Source: Aradus depressus
Lineage: Eukaryota > Arthropoda > Insecta > Hemiptera > Aradidae
Direction of reading: 5' to 3'
Assembly (NCBI GenBank): GCA_963662175.1
Contig: OY759224.1
Span: forward strand, 27,289,489 to 27,353,488
DNA: 64,000 nt
The translations under genes and the position numbers were made by a program. Below are positions 21,196 to 31,527 of the stretch, in pieces (positions within the stretch are counted from its first letter, which is position 1; every line of letters starts with the position of its first letter). The notes under the pieces were generated by a model. It ran no database searches. It saw only the letters and a program-made list of their open reading frames with translations, and was not told the origin of the DNA.

Positions 21196-22115
21196 ATTAT
21201 ACCAACCATGTTTTTACAGATCCCCCACCCCTTCCCCCTCTCACAAATTCATTTCAAACTGGGATTAGTGGATATAAGAAAGTATGAATGACGCTGTACA
21301 ATGAAAGAGAGGAAATGATTATTACAACACAATAACTTCTTTCTTATGCCCAGTAATGCCATTTTGAAATTAATTTGAGAAAGTGGAGGGATGATGGGAG
21401 AGAAAGATCTGCTAAAACGTGGTTGGTATAATAAAGTATGATGAATGTATGAATAACAGTATATAATGAAACAAAGAAAGCTGATGATGCCAACACAATA
21501 ATTTCCAATACACAGTAATGCCATTTTGAAATGATTTTGAGAAGGTCGAGGGATGATGAGAGAGAGATCTGTATATCTGTAAAAACGTGTTTGGTATAAA
21601 AAAGTATGTCGAATGTATGAATGACGCTGTGTAATGAAACAAAGAATGATGCCAACATAATAATTTCTTATACCCAGAAATGCCATTTTGAAATGAATTT
21701 GAGAAGGTGAAGAGATGATGGGAGAGAGATCTGTATATCTGTAAAAATGTAGTTGGTATAAGAACGTATGACGAAAGTCTGAGTGACTGTATAATGAAGC
21801 AAAGAAAACTGATGAAGTTATCACAATAATTTCTTATACCCAGTAATACCATATTGAAATTAATTTGAGAGGGTGAAAGAATAGTAAGAGGGAGCGAGAG
21901 ATCTGTAAAAACGTGGTTGGTATAAGCAAGCATGAATGACGCTGTATAATGAAACAAAGAGAAAGATATAATAATATGAGATATTATTAATGATAATAAT
22001 ATATAATAAATTATATAATAATAGATACTATAATTTCTCATACCCAGTCATGACAACTTGAAATAAATTTGAGATGAGGGAAAGAGGGATCTGAATAAAC
22101 AGTACCAAAATGTTG
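21196..22115. mobile_element. MITE family E with internal tandem amplification
   Basis: The left end TTATACCAACCATGTTTTTA is the inverse of the unit end TAAAAACGTGGTTGGTATAA. Between lie about five ~165-bp units (GGTTGGTATA-type ends near 21421, 21589, 21751 and 21914), each with ATGAATGACGCTGTATAATG, TACCCAGTAATGCCATTTTG and GAGAGAGATCTGTATATCTG. Overlapping minus-strand frames here are periodic translations of the repeat, not genes. Confidence 0.65.
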
Positions 22116-22495
22116 AACCTAGGAGAAGTCTGAAGTTCCGGACCCATAATTAAAAAATATAAATAAAATAAAATAAACAAATCAAATAGAAAATAAATAT
22201 AAAATCGGTACGTAAGAAACATAAATAAATTGTCTCCAGTTTGGATAGAATTGTTCATAGAAAATACATAGCTCACTCTGCCTACGCAAAAATGTATTAT
22301 ATATTATTTGATTTTGTCTATTTTTATTTTTCTTCTTTCTCTTCACACTTTTTCTACCTAGCCTAAATTACTTTCTAAAATTAATTTTATTTCAAACCTT
22401 GTCTGGGCATTTTTTCTTCTCTTTTATAATCAATCATCATAGTATTATGCTCTGTCGATTTTTATTATTCTATTTTATTTTATTCATATTTATAG
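22116..22495. other. AT-rich, no gene seen
   Basis: A/T-rich sequence without recognisable repeats or frames, ending at a SINE. Confidence 0.4.
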
Positions 22496-22845
22496 GTTAG
22501 GTTAGGTTAGATTTTATGACTCATGCCCGGGCTTTAACTACGAGGTCAAGTCACCTACTACCAGAGCGTTCTTTCGTCACTCTGGTGGACATGAGCCCGA
22601 CTCTACTGTGGGAGTCCTAAATTTTGCCTACCCTAAATTTTTATTCACTTAGGGCAGGGGTCTTTAACGAGTACCTGACATCGTACAGGCTCGGGACCAT
22701 CGCTTAACGTCCCATCCGAAGGACGGCTTGCTTAAGTTTATTTTACCTCCCAGATAAAATAAACTAAGAGCCTCGGTCGGGTTTCGAACCCACGTTCTTG
22801 AGCTCAGAAGGCAAGCACGCATACCACTGAGCTACCAGTGCCCCT
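22496..22845 (-). mobile_element. SINE-A full copy
   Basis: TTAGGTTAGGTTAG at the left, complete body, B box as GGGTTTCGAACCCACG-like on the opposite strand, and head GAGCTACCAGTGCCCC. Confidence 0.9.
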
Positions 22846-22849
22846 GTTC

Positions 22850-23090
22850 ATATTTATATAGATTTTTATTTATGTATTCTCTTTTATTTATATAGATAAT
22901 TAATTTTTTTTTCTTCATAATTAAGCTGTTAATTTTATGTTTTTTCATGTTAATCTTTTATTTATCTATTTATTTGTACGTCATACTGGAACTTTATTTC
23001 ATTGTTTCTTGTTTTTTACTCTATATGTATTTATTCTTAGGGGACCTCGGTTCCAGAATAATAAAATTTCTTTTCATTTCATTTCAAGTC
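22850..23090 (+). mobile_element. LINE 3' tail (CR1/L2-like), copy 2
   Basis: Ends with GGGGACCTCGGTTCCAGAAT and TTTCATTTCATTTCA, matching the 3' UTR end of the coding fragment at 33145-33720 (GGGGACGTATGTCCCAGAAT ... CATTTCATTTCATC). The (CATTT)n end in place of poly(A) is typical of CR1-like LINEs. Only the UTR is kept. Confidence 0.5.
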
Positions 23091-23668
23091 TACAATTACT
23101 GGCCAAACCAGAGAAGACAACGGTGGGAGGCCCCGTGTGATACAGTTTCATCCGATTTCAGCTGCTGTGGTTCGCATAAGAAAGTCCTGTTATAGCCACA
23201 AGGGAGCCTGGTTTAGAATGGAAAATCTTGGGACTGTTTCACACTTCTTATGATATTAATAATGTTTTGTGGCCATATATCGACTATGGAAGTGCAGTAC
23301 CTGTCGTTCTGTGATATTGATAAGTGATAGTAATTAATACCACGTTAACGTGCAGTTAATTTCCAGGGAGCGCACCGTTGCATAATTCGACTATAGTTAA
23401 CCCATTCATTAAATTCTCCCCATTATGATTTAGTAGTACACAAATAACTGGGTGGGAGGGGGCTTGTGATAAATGTGGTCAAATATGAACACCCATGAAA
23501 TTAATGGCCTGTGAACCGTCATATGTGGATAATACCGGGAAATAAGCTTTCAAAATGGTTTTGAACAAAATTTTCATTTCAAACCACACGAAGTATGGTG
23601 TTGACATGTCAAAATGTCACTTGACCCAAAGAGGAAACAGACAGTTTAGGCCGCTCATACACAGAACA
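23091..23668. other. DR1 scraps, no gene seen
   Basis: Mixed composition. No domain or repeat boundary recognised apart from short DR1-like words. Confidence 0.35.
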
Positions 23669-24310
23669 GTAAAACTTCGTTATAACGCTCTTCTCGGGAC
23701 CGAACAAAAAGAGCGTTATAGCCGGAAAAGGGCTATTACCGGAAAAAAATATAACTGCTAAAAATGGAAAATATTTATTTTTAAATGTAGTATGTAGTAC
23801 GTAAATAGATAGACAAATAAAGTATTTTAAAAAAAATATATATAAATAAGACAGAGGGCGCCGGTAGCTCAGTGGTATGCGTGCTTGCTTTCTGAGCTCG
23901 AGATCGTGGGTTCGAAGCCCGACCGAGGCCCTTAGTTTATTTTATCTGGGAGGTAAAATGAACTTAAGCATGCCGTCCTTCGGATGGGACGTTAAGCCTG
24001 TACGATGTCAGGTACTCATTAAAGACCCCTGCCCTAGGTGAATAAAAAAATTTAGGGTAGGCAAAATTTATGACTCCCATAGTAGTGTCGGGCTCATCTC
24101 CACCAGAGTGAGGAAAGAGTGCTCTGGTAATAGGCGATATGACGTCGTAGTTAAAGTCCGGGCATGAGTCATAATAACTAACTAATATCTTATTTATTAT
24201 GATACCTGATGAAATAAGTACATATGTAGGTTCTATTTGAACGAAAATCGACTTTTCACGGGAATCTCGGATTAACCGACCAAACGGATAACCAGCCATG
24301 GTCAGACTTT
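23669..24310. mobile_element. pogo-type remnants around a SINE
   Basis: 23669 begins CAGTAAAACTTCGTTATAAC, a pogo-like terminal sequence. The right part (24177-24300: TAACTAACTAATATCTTATT, AATCTCGGATTAACCGACC) is the same as the right part of the intact pogo element at 26164-26861. The two ends may come from different elements. Confidence 0.45.
23856..24176 (+). mobile_element. SINE-A full copy
   Basis: Head GAGGGCGCCGGTAGCTCAGT, B box GGGTTCGAAGCCC. The body lacks the AGCGATGGTCCCGA piece, and the tail has decayed to AATAACTAACTAA. The following 120 bp equal those after the SINE at 26464-26712. Confidence 0.9.
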
Positions 24311-24774
24311 TTGTTATCAATTTGGGAGACTCGAACCTCTAGAAACTCCTCCTGAGGTAACCACTGACTGTAATACTTAAGTTGACTTTAAATGAGCAGC
24401 AAAAATGCAAAGCGCAGCAGCAGCAAATGCACGCTGTGGTTTCTGTGCTTTTTGAATTAAATGACTCACATCCAATAGCGTGCATTTGCTGGTGCTTTGC
24501 TGTGCATTTTTAGTGCGCATGTAAGATCAGCTTTAAGAGTATAAAGTATAACATAAATGACGATTTTGAGCGAGGAAATGAAATGATCAAATTAATTTAA
24601 ATAAATGTAATATGACTTGTTTTGTACGTGTACATTTATGTAACAGCTGATTGATATTTTGCAAGCAATCCATTTTCAATAAAAACTATTTTTTTAGAAT
24701 ATTTCATTTTTATATTGGTTTTTTGCTCTAGCCAGGGGGAACGAGCGTACGAGCCCCCACTGGCTACGCCCCTG
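24311..24774 (-). mobile_element. hAT MITE family 2, copy 1
   Basis: Right end CCACTGGCTACGCCCCTGG. The interior matches the complete copy at 47476-48086 in the opposite orientation (GAGCAGCAAAAATGCAAAGC, GAGCGAGGAAATGAAATGAT, AATCCATTTTCAATAAAAAC). The left end is lost. Confidence 0.65.
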
Positions 24775-24845
24775 GTAACTTCCCCTTTACTTCGTAGTAA
24801 CTAGAGAAGTAAAATAATTTTAGTTCAAAAGACACGACTAAAAAG

Positions 24846-25110
24846 TTAATTGACAACCAAACACTGAAAAAACTGAATCAAAGAAACTATTTACATATTA
24901 ACTTACTAAATGGGATTGTACACTATCGCAATCCATTACAGCTGACTGACTCTATCCGTTCTCCGGTATATATAGGATTTCTGAAGCCTACGAAATTCCA
25001 TTACTATTGGTTACTATTTAACTGAACTAAAACTTTTTAAAGTGACAACTTCAAGATGAATAACAACATTGAAATAAATATTTAAAAAAACTACTTTTGA
25101 ACACGAATAC
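24846..25110 (-). repeat. Dispersed repeat C, copy 2
   Basis: Inverse of 190-435; the TATA box is conserved at 24967-24974 (minus strand). Confidence 0.6.
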
Positions 25111-25526
25111 GTAAGTCAAATATTGAGTTTTAGCCCAAACGGACTTTGGAAGAAGAGCGAAAAGATAATAGATTATTTCGTTCTGGGGATGTACACACCC
25201 AGTGATTCACTATCGACTTGTGAGATATGTACATGACCTCAATAAAGTTTATCTTACTTATTAACTTCGGAGATGAGTATTTTTGTTGTAGAATGTTATT
25301 TAATCCTGCTTTTAGTGATGTATATATACCTATTTAAAATATAGTGCTTTTAAATTCTGATGTAAACCTATACGAAATGAGGGCTTCATTAACATGAACA
25401 GAAAGTTTACGTAATAGGTTATAGAGCTTCCCGTTCAATTAGGGATAAAAGCAAACATCGGAGAGAAGTCTCTATAAAGTACGTTGAACAGGCAACGTAT
25501 AGAAAAATATTATAATACTAGGGATG
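25111..25526. other. DR1 fragment and unassigned sequence
   Basis: 25120-25220 is DR1 (GTACACACCCAGTGATTCAC). The rest is unassigned. Confidence 0.4.
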
Positions 25527-25645
25527 GCAATAGTTCCAAATGTATCGATACATCGAACAACTGATATATCGATACAAATAAATCGCTGACGATATATCGG
25601 TAGTTGACTTCGATGGTCTTGTTGGATCTGACGTTATTTTATTTA
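25527..25645. mobile_element. hAT-like terminal fragment
   Basis: TAGGGATGGCAATAG followed by TATCGATACATCGAAC and further TATCGAT words resembles the ends of the hAT elements at 6710, 7397 and 61919 (TAGGGATGGGTAT). Only one end is present. Confidence 0.4.
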
Positions 25646-25649
25646 TTTT

Positions 25650-25990
25650 TGCCTTTCCGGGAGACGAACCGACCAAAAGCCAGGTAGCCAGCCTCTGTCA
25701 TCAGTCCCGGCAGGTCCAGTCCCAGGTACGATCCTGTCCGGCAAATCAGCGCCGCCCTGGTCCCCTCGTATAGTGGTCATTCGAGGACTACGTGTTCCGC
25801 AGTCTCGACGTCGCCACACGAGCAGGCAGGGCTGTTCTTCCTCTTAAAGAAGAAGAGCTTGGCGCTGAAGCCCCCATGACATGATAGCACCTGCGACATC
25901 CAGTGATCTAGTTGTATCCATGGAGAGTCAAGGCGCGTCCGGACGCTTGGGAAATAGGCGAAGGTCGTTCGGCCATCTGACCACATGTGC
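25650..25990 (-). pseudogene. LINE tail family T, copy 2 (best preserved)
   Basis: Minus strand reads WIQLDHWMSQVLSCHGGFSA, then CSCGDVETAEHVVLE. This is the end of a non-LTR ORF2: a tract analogous to LTGHGxF in R1/I elements followed by the CxC...EH...C finger. The frame continues past the displayed part toward the stop on the left. There is no RT core, so it is a 5'-truncated copy. Confidence 0.7.
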
Positions 25991-26163
25991 TATCTGATTA
26001 GATTTTGACAGAAATCGGTCGAAAATGGACTTTTTTATACCAACCACGCTTACATATTACTCCCTCCCCCCTCCCCTTCACAAAATGATTTCTCACTGAC
26101 ATTACTTGGTATAAGAAAATCACTCTTAGAATTATGTTGTACGATGAAAAAAAAAACTCATTA

Positions 26164-26861
26164 CAGTAGAACCCCTCTTAACCGGCCTCCGATTAACCGG
26201 CCTATCCCATGGAACAGAGTTTTTTTTCTCTCTCTTTCATATTGTTGATTGTTTGACGGACCTTTCCTGGGAAGTTCCTGGAAATGGAAAATAAAATCCT
26301 TTAGGAGGGTAACTTGGCTTTCAAAAAATCTTTGAAAGGTAAAAAACAGCGAAAAATAACTGATTTTATCAAACAATGATATGTACATATGTACATTATG
26401 TTTTCAAAGTTTATGTAAGTTCGTAATGTTTAATTTTTATGTGTTCGTTTATGTCTGATGTAGATTTTATCTGGGAGGTAAAATAAACTTAAGCACACCG
26501 TCCTTCGGATGGGACGTTAAGCGATGGTCTCGAGTCTATACGATGTCAGGTACTCGTGAAAGACCCCTGCCCTAGGTGAGTAAAAAATGTAGGGTAGGCA
26601 AAATTTAGGACTCCAACAGTAGAGTCGGGCTCATGTCCACCAGAGTGACGAAAGAGCGCTATGGTAGTAGGCGATATGACCTCTTAGTTAACGCCTGGGC
26701 ATGAGTCATAATAACTAACTAATATCTTATTTATTATGATACCTGATGAAATAAGTACATATGTAGGTACTATTTGAATCAAAATCGATTTTTTATGGGA
26801 ATCTCGGATTAACCGGCCATGGTCTCGGTTCCGACCTGACCGGTTATGAGGGGTTCTATTG
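26164..26861. mobile_element. pogo-like non-autonomous element with TA duplication
   Basis: Left CAGTAGAACCCCTCTTAACC and right GGTTATGAGGGGTTCTATTG are inverted with two or three differences, flanked by TA (26162-26163, 26862-26863). CAGTAGAACC-type ends and TA targets are characteristic of pogo/Tigger elements. No transposase; about 250 bp of the interior is a SINE-A. Confidence 0.8.
26464..26712 (+). mobile_element. SINE-A, 5'-truncated, inside pogo
   Basis: Starts at ATTTTATCTGGGAGGTAAAA, retains the body and the decayed tail AATAACTAACTAA. It shares its 3' flank with the 23.8-kb SINE. Confidence 0.85.
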
Positions 26862-26950
26862 TACTTTCATATACCCAATGCCAGTATGATATGAGGGAGG
26901 AGAGGAGAGAGATCAGTAAGAGCGTGGTTGGTATACAAAAGTCCTGTAAT

Positions 26951-27584
26951 GGCCACATTACTTATTTTTAAATTAATTTTTGGAATCTATGAATCGGGAA
27001 AACTTAACATGGAATTTCTGGCCGATTACGTAACTTGCTCTATCCTCGGTGTAGCTTGGGAAAATAAGGAGTGATTGTTAGAAGACTGGGTCTACCGTTG
27101 GGCACTTGACTGACCAGGGTGTTAGTTACTCCTGAAGTAGTCATTCAATGGAGTTGAAGAAAGACAAAGATACAGGACTCAGAGGTACACAAAAGACGTT
27201 GGTGAGAAAGTGACTAGTATATAAACAATGGAGGGGGGGGGGCATCCAACGGATCCCTGGGAACAACAGGAACACACATCCGGGAACAGACATCACCGGA
27301 ACTTCAATTCAACCTGGCTACAACAGGTGCTTCTAGTCTTCTCAAGTCTGCTAACTGAAGAGCATTCAAGGAGACGCCACTAGACCGACCAATTAGGCGT
27401 GTGTCACCATTTCTTTGGAAGTATTTAAGGCAACAGGGGCTTAGAGACTTGAAAGTCCCGTATTCGAAGTATAAGGAGAGATCAAAAATTCGAAGTTACC
27501 TATGTATTCATCGTAATTTCATGTATTCCGACACCCTAAATTCAAAAGTTAAAAAAAAAAAAAAAATCATTCAACTTCACGATC
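26951..27584. other. Unassigned sequence
   Basis: Moderate GC with a short G run at 27232-27241. No family recognised. An A-run at 27551-27567 precedes the Harbinger remnant. Confidence 0.35.
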
Positions 27585-27610
27585 TATAGACCGTCTAGAG
27601 ACACCGTTCT

Positions 27611-27890
27611 TTGTCTCGACTAGAGACCACCATGGAGGACATTGTTTTGTGTGGAATGAGTTCCTGCTTAGTGCTAATTACAAGTGAAAGAACGCGAAAA
27701 CGTAAACATTGGTGGACACGTGAAGTGCTCGTAGAAGGACCTAGTTTCGGTAATGCATTATTAAATAAATTAAGACTGGAAGACGCCATGAGTTTTCGAA
27801 ATTTCACCCGGCTGTCGCCTACTGATTTTGAAGATTTGCTTCTGATGGTTGGAGGGATAATGATGAAGCAAGATACAAAAGATGTTTTTA
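27611..27890 (+). pseudogene. PIF/Harbinger transposase N-terminus, internally deleted
   Basis: Reads RKRKHWWTREVLVEGPSFGN, LLNKLRLEDAMSFRNFTRLS, PTDFEDLLLMVGGIMMKQDT. The order WW..R, then LxxELRLED, then FRNFxRMSPxxFexLL, then IxKQDT is the N-terminal region of DDE_Tnp_4 (HARBI1-like) transposases. It breaks off directly into a convergent MADF fragment, so all of the DDE catalytic core is missing. The methionine at 27611 is not certain; the ATG at 27632 is an alternative start. Confidence 0.7.
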
Positions 27891-28140
27891 AATTATGGAT
27901 TTTCTTTTCTATCTCCGCCACTGTGTCATTGTGCTTTGCAGCCAGAGATTCCAGGGCCACTTTTTTTTTTACCCAGTTTTTGTAGTCGGGACTCGTAACA
28001 TCCCACAAACAATAAGACGCATCGTAATCTTCAATTAGTTTTAAACTTTGGAAAATAACTGTAAAGAGCCGAACCACACCACTCGGAAGCTGGAGACAGA
28101 CTGGGACGTGTCTCGCCTCTAGACGCCGAGTGACGTCCAC
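27888..28140 (-). pseudogene. MADF (Adf-1-like) DNA-binding domain fragment
   Basis: Minus strand: LKLIEDYDASYCLWDVTSPD, YKNWVKKKVALESLA, VAEIEKKIHNLKTSF. This matches the MADF pattern (LIxxYxxxxxLWDxxxxxYKN, then KKIxNLRxxF). PIF/Harbinger elements carry a Myb/SANT-like or MADF partner gene beside the transposase, needed for nuclear import or DNA binding. Here the two genes face each other and meet at about 27888, as if the middle of the element had been deleted. Confidence 0.7.
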
Positions 28141-28359
28141 ACTGTCAAATTGTTGCGTAATATGTCTAACGTTGCATGCGGTCTCCCATTCACGATCGGG
28201 AGACTTTAGACCTGCGATTTTTGGTCTCGCAACAGGCCCGAAGATGGGGATTGGTCTATAGACATGTCTACGTAGACAACCTGAGTCACGTCTCAGAGAT
28301 CAAAATCGCGCAACATGTCTACTAGTGTGGACTAGGCTTTACAGCACCCAGCGGTCATC
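28141..28359. other. Right flank of the Harbinger remnant
   Basis: Contains GTCTATAGACATGTCTACGT and CTAGTGTGGACTAGGCTT near 28325-28341, resembling a Harbinger terminal repeat. No matching left end is obvious near 27585. Confidence 0.35.
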
Positions 28360-28700
28360 CCCGAAACCACGTTAGACTGCCTTCTTTACCCTCCACCAGG
28401 AGGCAACGAATCGACTGAACTCTGGGTAATCAGCCTCACTCATCAACTTCCGAGGGTTCAGTACCAGATTTCGATCTTGTCCAGCGTATCAACTCTACCC
28501 TAGGCCCGTCGTACAGCGGGCATTCGAGAAGTACGTGTTATGCTGTTTCGACGCCGCCTCACGAGCAGTTCGGGCTGTCTTTCTTCTTGAAAAAAAAAAA
28601 ATAAATAGGAGTTGAAATCCCCGTGACCCGATCGTATCTGGGACATCCAATAGTCCGGATTTATCCAAACAGACTCTTGCCCGGACGTCGGGGCAAGTAA
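28360..28700 (-). pseudogene. LINE tail family T, copy 3
   Basis: Matches copies 1, 2 and 4 in GTACAGCGGGCATTCGAGAA, TACGTGTTATGCTG and CACGAGCAGTTCGGGCTGTC. On the minus strand the C-terminal finger is damaged by an A-run (28588-28602). Confidence 0.6.
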
Positions 28701-29154
28701 GTATGACTCCTCGCAACGTACCCTTCTGAAAATTTCGCGTGATATTAATAAGTGTAGTAGTAATGGAGTTTAGAGTTCAAATTTCAGACACATACACACA
28801 AACGCACAGACAACGCAGGTCGGAAAACATGAAATTCCGTTGAAAACTCTTCATCGAATTTTCGACCGATTACATAACTTCCCCTATACTTCGTATAGGT
28901 GAAGTAATAAGAAGAGAAACAAAATGTGGAGCAATGTCCGGAAAACTGAACATTACTCCTCTCTTTTCGAAAAAAGAAGAAACTGGAGAAATTATTTTTG
29001 GTGAGTAAGAAAAGCAAGAAAATCCGAGTATGAGGTTGCAAATTACTGAAAGTTTAGGCCAAAAGTTTAGACGTATATAGATTGTAATAAATGGCAACCT
29101 CCAGTGTCTACAAATGGATAAATTCAGTTTTTAAACATTATTTATCTCGGGACC
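28701..29154. repeat. DR1 fragment
   Basis: Contains CATGAAATTCCGTTGAAAAC, CGATTACATAACTTCCCCTA and ACTTCGTATAGGTGAAGTAA, the hallmark end of DR1. Remaining sequence unassigned. Confidence 0.5.
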
Positions 29155-29325
29155 ATCATTACCTCCATACGGTAAATTAAAATTTTTTAACGAGTACCTG
29201 TCATCGCACAGACTCAGGACCATCTCTTAACTGAACTATAGGCTATACTATAAGCCTTGGTCGAGTTTTGAACTCACGATCTTGAGCTCAATAGGCAAGC
29301 ACTCTACCCTCTTAGCAAATTACTA
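29155..29325 (-). mobile_element. SINE-A, strongly degenerate
   Basis: AACGAGTACCTGTCATCGCA, CAGGACCATC and ACGATCTTGAGCTCAATAGG remain, with deletions. Older than its neighbours. Confidence 0.65.
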
Positions 29326-29477
29326 AAAAAGAAATTTATGTCAAAAAAAAAATGCATTGATAATTTTTTAGTCCTGTCTGCTCTGTAATATGACCCAAAT
29401 AACATTATGGAGACATAAAATTTCTTATTGCTGGTTAATAGTAATTAAAACAATCTAAATCTGTTTTAATAGTTAGT

Positions 29478-29785
29478 TATTATGACTCATGCCCAGGCTT
29501 TAACTACGAGGTCATATCACCTACTACTAGAGCGCTCTTTCGTCACTCTGGTGGACATGAGCCCGACTCTACTGTGGGAGTCCTAAATTTTGCCTACCCT
29601 GAATTTTTATTCACCTAGGGCAGGGGTCTTTAACGAATACCTGACATCGTACAGGCTCGGGACCATCCCTTAACGTCTCAATGGAAGGACGGGCATGCTC
29701 AAGGTTTTTTTTTCTCAAGGACTTGGTTTCGAACCCGCAATCTTGAGCTCACTAAGCAAGCACCATACCAGCGGCCATGTTTGGT
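29478..29785 (-). mobile_element. SINE-A copy with decayed head
   Basis: Complete body (GGCTTTAACTACGAGGTCAT to CGCAATCTTGAGCTCAC). The tRNA-like head is altered (ACCATACCAGCGGCC) and the TTAGG tail is reduced to TTAGTTAG. Confidence 0.85.
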
Positions 29786-30019
29786 AATGTACTTTACAAG
29801 ATGGGCGTGTGGGAGGCCCTGAGGCCATGGGAAACCTACCCTTAATGTCAAGTCCTATAATGAGAAGCCAAATCAAGTTAGGCGAGACCGCATCCTGTAA
29901 TTTTGTTAGTGGGCGTGGATGCTCTAGTCATGTATTTTCCTTAGGGCATTTAATGAATTTAGGTTAACCTGAATAAATTGAAAATTTGAATGAATACATT
30001 TTTATAGAATACTTTAGGA

Positions 30020-30240
30020 GAAATAAAATCCCAACATATGCTGAGACGGTGTTAGCCACCTACGTCGACGACATAACGATTTTAGTTACTAATAAGTCAG
30101 CTGGGGACGCATCGAAATGCAGAACTTATAACGTCTAAAGGATTGTGTCTGTGGAAGGTAAAAATAAATGGAATCAAATCGCTTCTTGTTACATTCGCCT
30201 TGAGGCGTGGTGACTACCCGGCTCCATGTCCAAACATCAA
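30020..30240 (+). pseudogene. Jockey-clade reverse transcriptase core fragment
   Basis: Plus strand: KIPTYAETVLATYVDDITIL, then VTNKSAGDASK. YVDD (30050-30062) is the catalytic YxDD box of reverse transcriptase. A stop (TAA) and frameshift follow, and the next frame reads WKVKINGIKSLLVTFALRRG, DYPAPCPN, which matches the Jockey segment WxxKINxxKSxxVTFxLRR. Only about 70 codons of the ~300-residue RT domain remain. Confidence 0.75.
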
Positions 30241-30489
30241 ATCCAAAATATCTAATCAAAAATATCAAACAACAAAATTCCTAACTACAAAATAAACAAA
30301 CGTCGAATACTTTTAATAACTGGCAAATATATAATGAATAAATAAAATAAGAAATAAATACATTATTATAATTTAATATTAGCACAATCCTAAGGTACAA
30401 TTGCATAGTAAAATGCAACACTGTAAATAAATTTCTACCCAATAACTAAAAATGTTTTGCCTTGTAAGTTAACACGGTTAATAAGGCGC
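30241..30489. other. AT-rich, no gene seen
   Basis: A/T-rich DNA following the Jockey RT fragment. Could be unrelated target sequence. Confidence 0.4.
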
Positions 30490-30867
30490 AGTAGGAAATT
30501 TCAGTGTCGGAAACCGGCTACCCACTGTTCAGCCGATTGGTCGCCTCCTGGCGCAAGGAAGAAGGCACTATGACCCTACGCATGGGACGACTGCAGGCAC
30601 ACCGGCGCCTCCACGACTACAACCAGCGAACGCCCCACCTTCATCCTGAGCTCTCTCGGGGCGCCAAGGAAACTAAGGTGGGCTGGGAGTGACCAGACCG
30701 CTTATCGTCGCAGAAGGTCGGCAGCGGTCGCTCCTAGCCTACCACAGCAACAGAAAATAATTATGTTTTTATTTTATTTTTGAATAACCAATAAAATTGA
30801 TACGGCGATGGGTGTCGTGGCCTCCACCGGAGATCGGCCACCCCCCAAAAAAAAAAGAAAAAAAAAA
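30490..30867 (+). mobile_element. LINE-like 3' end with A-rich tail
   Basis: A GC-rich block with an open frame (30504-30692, TGYPLFSRLVASWRKEEG and on) followed by a UTR ending CCACCCCCCAAAAAAAAAAG and A/G. The A-rich tail and composition contrast suggest the 3' end of a non-LTR element, but I could not identify the protein. Confidence 0.4.
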
Positions 30868-31000
30868 GATGATGGGTATCGGGTACTCCTTAAAGATAAA
30901 GGACTCTAATTGTATAGTCGGGCTCATGTCCACCAGTGACGAAAGAACGCCCGGGTAGTAGGCGATTTGACCTCATAGTTAAAGCTTGGGCGTGCGTTAC
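30868..31000 (+). mobile_element. SINE-A 3' fragment
   Basis: Contains ATAGTCGGGCTCATGTCCAC and GTAGTAGGCGATTTGACCTC. Tail lost. Confidence 0.75.
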
Positions 31001-31347
31001 AAAAACAAACAATAATAAATTAGTGGTTGTTGACCAACACGCACATGCATGATTAACACAATAACACCATCTTAGGCAGATCGAAACCTGGTTAAGAGAT
31101 GGATAATGAACCTGAACACGGACAAATAGTAACAAGTTACATTCACTTTTCGACGGAAAACATGCAGTTTACTACATCTATAAGAAATATAGAGAAAGTT
31201 ATGTAATTGGTCAGAAATTAAAAAATAAATGTATGTATGTGTTGTGAACACGATAACTCTTGGTAAAAAGAATGTATCGACACGAAATTTTATATGAGTA
31301 TCCATCACCAACTAAGTACGAAACCAACTGATTTTCAGAGAAATCAG
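31001..31347. repeat. DR1 fragment and unassigned sequence
   Basis: 31180-31345 carries DR1 words (GAATGTATCGACACGAAATT, ACTGATTTTCAGAGAAATC). The remainder is unassigned. Confidence 0.45.
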
Positions 31348-31527
31348 CAGAGTACCTGACATCGTACAGGCTCGGGACCATCGCTTAACGTCCCATTCAA
31401 AGGACGGCGTGCTTATGTTTATTTTACGTCTCAGATAAAATAAACTAAGGACCTCGGTCGGGGTTCGAACCCACGATCTTGAGCTCATAAGACAAGCACG
31501 CATACCACTGAGCTACCGGCGCCCTCC
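31348..31527 (-). mobile_element. SINE-A head half
   Basis: From GAGTACCTGACATCGTACAG to GAGCTACCGGCGCCCTC, with B box GGGTTCGAACCC on the opposite strand. It is truncated precisely where DR1 begins. Confidence 0.9.

Larger units (their letters stand above)
26033..26950. mobile_element. MITE family E, interrupted by a pogo element
   Basis: Left ATACCAACCACGCTTACATA and right AGAGCGTGGTTGGTATAC are inverted ends. The middle resumes exactly across the pogo insertion (ACTCAT-TA-CTTTCATATACCC), as shown by the unbroken relative at 9278-9305. Confidence 0.75.

Noticed and set aside
21249..22041. Overlapping minus-strand frames of 104-209 codons with Y/H/F-rich repeats
   Set aside because: They are periodic translations of the ~165-bp MITE-E units in different frames; no domain and no consistent frame.
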